Assembly: GCF_038066635.1 (NCBI RefSeq)
Contig: NZ_JBBUTI010000007.1
Coordinates: 248,001 to 312,000 of the forward strand
Source of the DNA: Ideonella margarita
Lineage (GTDB): Bacteria > Pseudomonadota > Gammaproteobacteria > Burkholderiales > Burkholderiaceae_C
Length of the DNA: 64,000 nucleotides
Reading direction: 5' to 3'
Within the stretch, counting starts at the first letter, position 1, and every line of letters begins with the position of its first letter. Under the pieces are notes generated by a model. It worked only from the letters and a program-made list of their open reading frames with translations. It was not told where the DNA came from and did not search any database. Shown here piece by piece: positions 58,140 through 64,000 of this stretch. Position numbers and translations under genes: made by a program.

Positions 58140-59492
58140 TCAGCGCTGGCGCGGCGTGACGCGCTCGTCGAGCTCGGCTGCCCGGTAGTCGGGCAGGAAC
58201 TTGCAGGTGCCGCCGAACTTGGCCTGGCTGGCCGGGCAGCGGCTCGCAATGCTCTGGGGTGTGGGCTTCTCGCCGCGCTCGATCCAGTTCAGCAGGGCGT
58301 CCATGGCGGCGGGGTATTCGGCGTCGCTCAGGTAGCTGTGGTCGGCGTAGTCGGCATAGTTCTGCACCAGCCATTGGCTGCGCCCCTGGCGGGCCACCTG
58401 GGCGCGGAAGACGCTGTCGAGTTCCACAAAGGCGATTGGATCGTTCACGCCGCGCACGCTCACCACGGGCATGCTGATGCGGCCTTGCGGGTCGGTATCA
58501 GCCGCCAGCTTGGCTACGGCCTGGGCATCAGGGGCGTAGCGGGCCACCCGCTGGTTCAGACCGGCCTGGTCGATGGCGGCGGTGTAGACGGCACCCATGT
58601 TGCCAAACGGGTTGCGGCCGCCGGTGCGCTTCAGGGCAATGTCCTGGAAGTGCCAGGTGGCCCAGTTCATGTGGCCGATCAGCGAGCGCTCAGGCAGCTT
58701 GGCCTGGCGCAGCAGGGTGTCCAGCGCGGCGGCTTGTTTCGGGCTGCGCTCGGCCGCCGGCAACTGCACGCCGGTGCAGGCATTCACCCGACGGGCCAGC
58801 TCGGTGCGGGTCAGGCTGCTGCCCTCGGGCAAGCCCATCCACAAGGGGTACTGCGGCTCGTCGGCGCGCGGGTGATCACCGCACACGGCCTGGTAGACCA
58901 CGCGCAGGTCGAGGCGGAAGTCGTAGGAACGCGTGCCGCCGCCCAGCACACCGCTGGTCAGGAACACGCCGTCATACGACGCGGGGAACATCTCGGCACC
59001 GATGGCCGCCACACTGGCGCCCCAGCTTTGCCCATGCAGCACGGTGCGCCGCGGTGTTGCAACGTGGCGGCTGAACAGCGTGCGCAGGCGCTCGGTGTCT
59101 TCAGCGGCCGCGCGCACTTCCACGCCGCCTTGCCGGTAGGTGGACCCCGCCCAGGCATGGCCCGCCTTCACCATGATGGACCAGCGTTGCAGGTCTTCGG
59201 CGCTGCGCTCGGGCTTGGGGCTGCCCAGCTCCGGGCCGCCGTGTGCATGCATCACCAGCACGCCGGTCCAGGGTGTGGGCACGGCAATCCACCAATACGC
59301 GCCGGCGTCATCTCGGCCGGAGAGGCACCGGGTGGTTTCTGGCAGGCCAGTCGGGCAGACGGCATGTTGCGGATGCGTAGCGTCGAGGGCCTGCTTGATG
59401 ACCGGTGGGCTGTTGGCTGCATCACGCGGCGCGGCGCAGCCTCCCAGCACGGCCAGCCCTACCAGCCCCGCAGCGAACAGCGTGGGCCGCAT
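58140..59492 (-). CDS. Lipoprotein serine hydrolase (alpha/beta hydrolase-like)
   Basis: 450 residues from ATG 59492 (MRPTLFAAGLVGLAVLGGC); upstream in-frame ATGs exist at 59516 and 59564. The lipobox LGGC predicts a lipidated protein exported across the inner membrane. The nucleophile elbow is GQSWG (LHGQSWGAS); MHAHGGPE may form the oxyanion region, and the C-terminal YADHSYLSD could hold the His. Substrate unknown. Tail-to-tail with the DedA gene, 12 bp apart. Confidence 0.75.
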   Translation of the reverse strand: MRPTLFAAGLVGLAVLGGCAAPRDAANSPPVIKQALDATHPQHAVCPTGLPETTRCLSGRDDAGAYWWIAVPTPWTGVLVMHAHGGPELGSPKPERSAEDLQRWSIMVKAGHAWAGSTYRQGGVEVRAAAEDTERLRTLFSRHVATPRRTVLHGQSWGASVAAIGAEMFPASYDGVFLTSGVLGGGTRSYDFRLDLRVVYQAVCGDHPRADEPQYPLWMGLPEGSSLTRTELARRVNACTGVQLPAAERSPKQAAALDTLLRQAKLPERSLIGHMNWATWHFQDIALKRTGGRNPFGNMGAVYTAAIDQAGLNQRVARYAPDAQAVAKLAADTDPQGRISMPVVSVRGVNDPIAFVELDSVFRAQVARQGRSQWLVQNYADYADHSYLSDAEYPAAMDALLNWIERGEKPTPQSIASRCPASQAKFGGTCKFLPDYRAAELDERVTPRQR

Positions 59493-59715
59493 CGGGTGGC
59501 CCTGGAACGGAGTCATCAAGGTGGTCGGCAAGGGGCGGCGGCGGAAGGCGGTGGTGGTGCTCATGCACCGATGTTGCCGTGCCAACTGCCGCTTGCGGGT
59601 GCGTGGATACGCGTAGCGCGTGCAGGCGGGCTAGGCCCCGGTTCTGCATGGGTGCAGGGGCTGTCGGACAATGGCGGCATGAACTCGTTGTCGCGCCCCG
59701 GGCGCACCTTTGACC

Positions 59716-61701
59716 ATGCATGCTGAGGCTGCGCCGTTGGGGCCATTCGCGCTGCTCGACGACCGCCGCGCCGGCATGAGCCGCCTCTACACGGCCTTTG
59801 TGCTTGAGCACCGCTGTGACGACCCCGCACAGCTGGCGGCGGTGTGGGCTGCGGTTGAAGCGGACCAGCAACGTGGCCTGCATGCGGTGCTGCTGGCTGA
59901 CTACGAATGGGGCGCGCGCCTGCAGGGGGCGGGTGCTCAGGCCTGGCCGGGCGAACACGCTGGCGGATCGAAGCAAGACCGTGCCACCGACTGCGCACGC
60001 GACGACGACCACGACAACAACAACAACGCCGGCGCCCTGCGCGTGCTGATGTTCCAGCAACTGCAGCACCTCGATGCTGCAGCCACCGATGCCTGGCTGC
60101 AGCAGCACGATGGCAGCCAGGCGCAGCCCGGCCCGGCAGGCGTGATGGGCTGGCAGCCCGAAATTGACGAAGCCGGCTACACAGCCATGATCGACGCGGT
60201 GCAGGCGGCCATCCGGGCGGGTGAAACCTACCAGGTCAACGCCACGTTCCGCGTGGCCGGCTTGGCGCATGGCACGCCACTGGCCTTGTTCCGCCGTCTA
60301 CGGGCTCGCCAGTCGGTCGCGTTTTCGGCCTGCGTGGCCTTGCCCGGGCCCGGTGAAGCGCGCCATGTGTTGTCCATGTCGCCCGAGCTGTTCTTGCAGC
60401 ACGAAGCTGGCGTGCTCACGGCGCGCCCGATGAAGGGCACTGCGCCGCGCGAAGGCACGCCGGAGCTAGACGCAGAAGCGGCCGGCCGCCTGCAGCGCGA
60501 CGTGAAAAACCGCGCCGAGAACCTGATGATCGTGGACTTGCTGCGCAACGACCTCGGCCGCATCGCTGACATCGGCAGCGTCAAGGTGCCCGCCTTGTTC
60601 GCGATCGAGGCCTACAGCACCGTGTTCCAGATGACCTCCACAGTGCAGGCCCGTCTGAAGCCGGGGTTGGGCATGCCGCAGATCCTGAAGGCCACCTTTC
60701 CGTGTGGCTCGATTACCGGCGCACCCAAGCACCACACGATGGACCTGATCCGTGGCTACGAGCACTCGCCGAGAGGCTTGTACTGCGGCGCTATCGGCTG
60801 GGTGGATGCGCCGGGCCCTGATGCCCCGGCTGGCGCACCCGGCGCTTTCTGCCTGAACGTGGCCATTCGCACCCTGGTGCTGGAGGCGCCTCGCGCCTCT
60901 GACGGCCTGCGACCCGTGAAGATGGGCCTGGGCGCCGGTATCGTGCTCGACAGCGTGGCCGCTGACGAGTGGCAGGAGTGTTTGCTCAAAGGCCGCTTTG
61001 CCACCGATGTTGACCCGGGCTTCACGCTGTTTGAAACCATGAAGCTGGAGCGGCAGCCCGATGGGGCGGTGCTTGCACTGCGGCTGGACGCACACCTGGC
61101 CCGTCTCGCTCGCAGCGCGGCGGCGTTGGCTTTTGCCTTTGATGCCGGTGCGGCGGTAGCGGCCTTGCGCGGCGAGTTGGACGCAGCGCAAGCTGAGGCG
61201 CCAGACGCGTGGCGGCTGCGCCTTGATCTCTCTTTTGACGGCACGTTGCGCACCAAGCGGGCGCCCATGTTGCCTTTGGCCGCTGAGTTGCTCGACACCC
61301 AGCAACGCGTGGGCCTGTGCCTGGCCAGCCAGCGCTTGCCCGCGCAAGACGCGCTGCGCGCCCACAAGACCAGCCACCGGCAGCTCTATGACCAGGCGAT
61401 TGCAACTGCCGAAGCCGCCGGTGCGTTTGACGCCTTGTTCATCACCGAGGATGGGCGGGTGGCGGAAGGCGCGCGTTCCAGCGTGCTGGTGCGCCAGGGC
61501 GATGTGTGGTGGACGCCTCCGGTTGCCGACAGCGCCTTGCCCGGCGTGATGCGTGCAGCCTTGCTGGCATCAGGCCTCGACGGGCTGCCGGTGCGCGAAC
61601 GCAGCCTGCGCTGGCCCGATGTGGCGGCGGCCGATGAGCTGGCTGTGTGCAACGCTTTGCGAGGCGTTCTGCGCGCCCGCTGGGTAGGCCCTACGCCTTG
61701 A
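59716..61701 (+). CDS. pabB/pabC: Fused aminodeoxychorismate synthase component I / aminodeoxychorismate lyase
   Basis: 661 residues from ATG 59716. Residues about 1-440 are PabB, making 4-amino-4-deoxychorismate (MKGTAPREGT, LMIVDLLRNDLGRIADIGSV, FPCGSITGAPK); from about 440 a class-IV PLP aminotransferase-type lyase follows (FTLFETMKLERQPDGAVL; HKTSHRQLYDQA with the PLP lysine; DALFITEDGRVAEGARSS). It yields p-aminobenzoate for folate. A short Asp/Asn run (DDDHDNNNN, DNA 60001-60027) interrupts the N-terminal part at about residue 100. Confidence 0.93.
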   Translation: MHAEAAPLGPFALLDDRRAGMSRLYTAFVLEHRCDDPAQLAAVWAAVEADQQRGLHAVLLADYEWGARLQGAGAQAWPGEHAGGSKQDRATDCARDDDHDNNNNAGALRVLMFQQLQHLDAAATDAWLQQHDGSQAQPGPAGVMGWQPEIDEAGYTAMIDAVQAAIRAGETYQVNATFRVAGLAHGTPLALFRRLRARQSVAFSACVALPGPGEARHVLSMSPELFLQHEAGVLTARPMKGTAPREGTPELDAEAAGRLQRDVKNRAENLMIVDLLRNDLGRIADIGSVKVPALFAIEAYSTVFQMTSTVQARLKPGLGMPQILKATFPCGSITGAPKHHTMDLIRGYEHSPRGLYCGAIGWVDAPGPDAPAGAPGAFCLNVAIRTLVLEAPRASDGLRPVKMGLGAGIVLDSVAADEWQECLLKGRFATDVDPGFTLFETMKLERQPDGAVLALRLDAHLARLARSAAALAFAFDAGAAVAALRGELDAAQAEAPDAWRLRLDLSFDGTLRTKRAPMLPLAAELLDTQQRVGLCLASQRLPAQDALRAHKTSHRQLYDQAIATAEAAGAFDALFITEDGRVAEGARSSVLVRQGDVWWTPPVADSALPGVMRAALLASGLDGLPVRERSLRWPDVAAADELAVCNALRGVLRARWVGPTP

Positions 61702-61743
61702 TCTGCCGCTGGGCTCATCCAGACCGAGGATGAGCCAGGGCAC

Positions 61744-63159
61744 TCAGGTGGTGCTGCGGTTGCGCGCCAGCGGCGGGTTCTTCGCGAAGTAGCGCTCGAT
61801 GCCGCTGAACAGGGCCTGCACCAGACGTTGCTGGTAGTCGGCGTCGCGCAGCTTGTCTTCTTCTTCCGGATTGGAGATGAAGGCGGTTTCGACCAGGATG
61901 GACGGAATGTCCGGCGCCTTGAGCACGGCAAAACCGGCTTGTTCCACCTGCCGCTTGTGCAGCTTGCCGACCTGTCCGATGCGGCTGAGCACCTCGTTGC
62001 CGACGCGCAGGCTGTCCTTGATCTGTGCCGTGGTGCTCATGTCGAGCAATGCCTTCAACACCGTCGCATCCTTGGTGGCCACATTCACGCCACCGACCAC
62101 GTCGGCGGCATTTTCCTTCTGCGCCATCCACCGCGCTGCGGCGCTGGAGGCGCCGCCCTGGCTGAGCGCGAACACGCTGGCACCACGGGCTTCCGGCGTG
62201 AAAAACGCATCGGCGTGGATGGACACGAACAGGTCAGCCTGAACGCGGCGGGCCTTGTTGACGCGGTCGTGCAGCGGCACGAAGAAGTCGGCGTCCCGCG
62301 TCAGCATCGCGCGCATGCCGGGTTTGGCATTCAGGCGGTCGCGCAGTTGCAGGGCCACCTGCAGCACGACGTCCTTTTCCTTCAGGCCGGTCGGGCCGAT
62401 GGCGCCGGGGTCTTCACCGCCATGGCCGGGGTCGATGGCGACGATGATCAGGCGGTTGAAGCGGTCACGTTGCTCGGCGGTGGGCGGCGGGGCAGGAGCG
62501 GCCGTCTGGCCTGGCGGCGCCGGAATGCCGGGGCCGCCTGCCGTGATGGTGGGCGGCGTTGCAGTGGGCGTCGCGATTGACGGCATCGGCGCTCCCCCAA
62601 CTGGCTTGGCTGGCAGGCCGGGCGCGGCGTTGAAGGGGCGGTCCACTTTGCCGATGAACTCGCCCAGGGCGTCGTCCACGGCCTTCACGGCTTCGCGTTC
62701 GGCCTCGACCTTGTCGCGCACCAGGCTGAGCAGCGGGTCAACGGCTTCGGTCGGATACAGATCAAACACGAGCCGGTGCTGGTAAGCCGCGACCGGGGGC
62801 AGGGTGAACTGCTGCGGCTTGATGGCTTGCTTCAGGTCGATCACCAGGCGCACCACACGCGGCTGGTTCTGGCCGACCCGCACGCCGGCGATGTAGGGGT
62901 CATCGGAGCGCACCTTGCCGACCAGCTCACGCAGGGCCGGGCTGAGTTCGAGGTTGTCGATATCGACGACCAGGCGCTGCGGGTTCTCGGCCAGGAAGTG
63001 GTTGGCCGACAGCGGCTTGTCCGACTCGATCGTGACGCGGGTGTAGTCGCTCGCCGGCCACACACGCACCGACACGATCGCCGCGCCGAAGGCCAGCTCG
63101 GCAGCGCCGAGGCTGAGCACCAGGACGCCGGTGTGGCGGAGGGCATCACGGCGGTTCAT
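61744..63159 (-). CDS. amiC: N-acetylmuramoyl-L-alanine amidase (AmiC type)
   Basis: 471 residues. Twin-arginine-type signal (NRRDALRHTGVLVLS), an AMIN domain (residues about 30-135) and an Amidase_3 catalytic domain (IIVAIDPGHGGEDPGAIGPTG; KARRVQADLFVSIHADAF; PSILVETAFISNPEEE) with the zinc ligands. A Pro-rich linker lies between them. Cleaves the septal peptidoglycan at division. Its start overlaps the tsaE stop (ATGA). Confidence 0.95.
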   Translation of the reverse strand: MNRRDALRHTGVLVLSLGAAELAFGAAIVSVRVWPASDYTRVTIESDKPLSANHFLAENPQRLVVDIDNLELSPALRELVGKVRSDDPYIAGVRVGQNQPRVVRLVIDLKQAIKPQQFTLPPVAAYQHRLVFDLYPTEAVDPLLSLVRDKVEAEREAVKAVDDALGEFIGKVDRPFNAAPGLPAKPVGGAPMPSIATPTATPPTITAGGPGIPAPPGQTAAPAPPPTAEQRDRFNRLIIVAIDPGHGGEDPGAIGPTGLKEKDVVLQVALQLRDRLNAKPGMRAMLTRDADFFVPLHDRVNKARRVQADLFVSIHADAFFTPEARGASVFALSQGGASSAAARWMAQKENAADVVGGVNVATKDATVLKALLDMSTTAQIKDSLRVGNEVLSRIGQVGKLHKRQVEQAGFAVLKAPDIPSILVETAFISNPEEEDKLRDADYQQRLVQALFSGIERYFAKNPPLARNRSTT

Positions 63160-63647
63160 GGCAACAGGCTCAGTCCGGCCGCGGTGAAGGCGTCGACCTG
63201 CACGCGGCGTTCATCGGCGTCGCCGACGGGCTCGATGTGGATGACGAGATCAGCCACCGGCAGCACGCTGCGGGCCTTGTCGGCCCACTCGCAGAGCTTG
63301 AGGCCGGGGGCCGCGAAGATGTCGCGAAAGCCAGCGTCTTCCCACTCGCGTGGGTCGTTGAAGCGGTAGAAGTCGAAGTGCGACACGGCGCAGGTGTCGC
63401 CGTCGGGCAGGGCTACCTCATAGGGCTCGACCACGGCGTAGGTGGGGCTCTTGATGCGGCCTTCCACACCGATGGCGCGCAGCAGGTGGCGCACGAAGGT
63501 GGTCTTGCCGGCGCCGAGCGGGCCCTCGAGCTCGATCACGGCTTGGTGGAGTGCGGCATGCGCTGCCAGCGCCGTGGCGAATGCGGCACAGGCCGATTCA
63601 TCAGGCCAATGCAGCAGGCGACTTTCTAGAATGGCTGGATGGCTCAA
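63156..63647 (-). CDS. tsaE: tRNA threonylcarbamoyladenosine biosynthesis protein TsaE
   Basis: 163 residues; P-loop ATPase (GPLGAGKTTFVRHLL, residues about 43-57; SPTYAVVEPYE; HFDFYRFNDPREWEDAGF). Part of the t6A37 modification complex with TsaB and TsaD. The frame begins with a TTG at 63647; no ATG exists before the P-loop, and the start overlaps the divergent queG start by 9 bp. A start codon downstream of the TTG is not seen. Followed by amiC with a 4-bp overlap. Confidence 0.92.
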   Translation of the reverse strand: MSHPAILESRLLHWPDESACAAFATALAAHAALHQAVIELEGPLGAGKTTFVRHLLRAIGVEGRIKSPTYAVVEPYEVALPDGDTCAVSHFDFYRFNDPREWEDAGFRDIFAAPGLKLCEWADKARSVLPVADLVIHIEPVGDADERRVQVDAFTAAGLSLLP

Positions 63648-64000
63648 GATCAGGTGGACATCTCAGAGATTGCGACTCGCCTCCCGGGCTGGGCGCGTGA
63701 GCTTGGATTCTCACAGATTGGCGTGGCCGATGTGGACTTGTCGAGCGCTGAAGCGGGCCTGCTGGCCTGGCTGGACGCCGGCTTTCACGGCAGCATGGGC
63801 TACATGGCCAGCCACGGCCTCAAGCGGGCCCGGCCTGCCGAGCTGGTGCCGGGCACGGTGCGGGTCATCACGGTGCGCATGGACTACCTGCCCGCCGAGC
63901 TGCCCGAGGGCTGGCAGGCGATCGAATGGCAAGGCTTGAGCACGCCCGAGCAGGGGCAGTTGTCGCTCTACGCGAGGGGCCGGGACTATCACAAGGTGCT
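63639..64000 (+). CDS. queG: Epoxyqueuosine reductase QueG, N-terminal part
   Basis: About 120 codons visible, running past the window end. Starts at ATG 63639 (MAQDQVDISEIATRLPGWARELGFSQIGVAD), with MGYMASHGLKRARPAELVPGTVRVITVRMDYLP and YARGRDYHKV, all typical of QueG before the iron-sulfur and cobalamin part. QueG makes queuosine from epoxyqueuosine in tRNA. The start lies inside the coding start of divergent tsaE. Confidence 0.93.
   Translation, partial: MAQDQVDISEIATRLPGWARELGFSQIGVADVDLSSAEAGLLAWLDAGFHGSMGYMASHGLKRARPAELVPGTVRVITVRMDYLPAELPEGWQAIEWQGLSTPEQGQLSLYARGRDYHKV

Overview
The window is a chromosomal stretch of a GC-rich betaproteobacterium, most likely order Burkholderiales (Comamonadaceae / Sphaerotilaceae / Aquabacterium-like). 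The evidence is the gene block gyrA - DUF2059 - serC - pheA - tyrA - aroA/cmk - rpsA - ihfB - lapA - lapB with divergent ompA - ubiG - gph - ssrA, the tmRNA tag ending NDERFALAA, and the fused aroA-cmk gene. Genus-level placement is inference. The region is dense and core-like: about 60 protein genes, one tmRNA, no tRNA or rRNA, no insertion sequence, prophage, integrase or CRISPR array, and no gap above about 280 bp.

Layout. 1-2549: the end of dnaE and a patatin-like phospholipase on the plus strand. 2432-18648: one long minus-strand series. Read in transcription order it is gyrA, a DUF2059 protein, serine and aromatic amino-acid genes (serC, pheA, tyrA, aroA/cmk), rpsA with a structured leader, ihfB with a terminator, the LPS-control pair lapA-lapB, four glycosyltransferase-type genes (including a DUF707 protein and a GT25 enzyme) and a small helix-hairpin-helix protein. 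18911-21405: ompA, ubiG, gph and tmRNA. 21483-28929: a tandem ribbon-helix-helix-like protein, a nitroreductase, a TetR regulator, an AIM24-family protein, a beta-propeller / deacetylase / fatty-acid-hydroxylase run, an EI24 protein and a molybdopterin-binding (CinA-N-like) protein.

28942-33890 is a nitrogen-control locus. Tandem NtrC-like sites and a sigma-54 promoter precede glnA, then come a small coiled-coil exported protein and glnL-glnG (ntrB-ntrC). 33935-40738 holds xth, a DUF4337 protein, folA, a TPR-GGDEF diguanylate cyclase, thyA and an ABC exporter. 40838-45783 is a MarR-controlled tripartite efflux operon (outer-membrane factor, EmrA-like, EmrB-like) with an AT-rich palindrome in the divergent intergenic region. 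45825-47493 is a compact SPFH / membrane protein / ribbon-helix-helix operon headed by a perfect 18-bp palindrome.

47543-64000 carries an acetyl-CoA hydrolase/transferase, a GGDEF protein with a broken GGAEL active site but an intact I-site, a di-iron-type metallo-beta-lactamase-fold protein, miaA, a drug MFS transporter, a pseudouridine synthase with a 4 x 120-bp repeat tail, mutL, a DedA protein, a lipoprotein hydrolase, a fused pabB-pabC, amiC, tsaE and the start of queG. No wholly new multi-gene system is evident. The best candidates for new biology are the SPFH cassette with its palindrome, the GGAEL/I-site protein, the hairpin-rich rpsA leader, the glycosyltransferase set behind lapB and the tandem ribbon-helix-helix protein beside ssrA.
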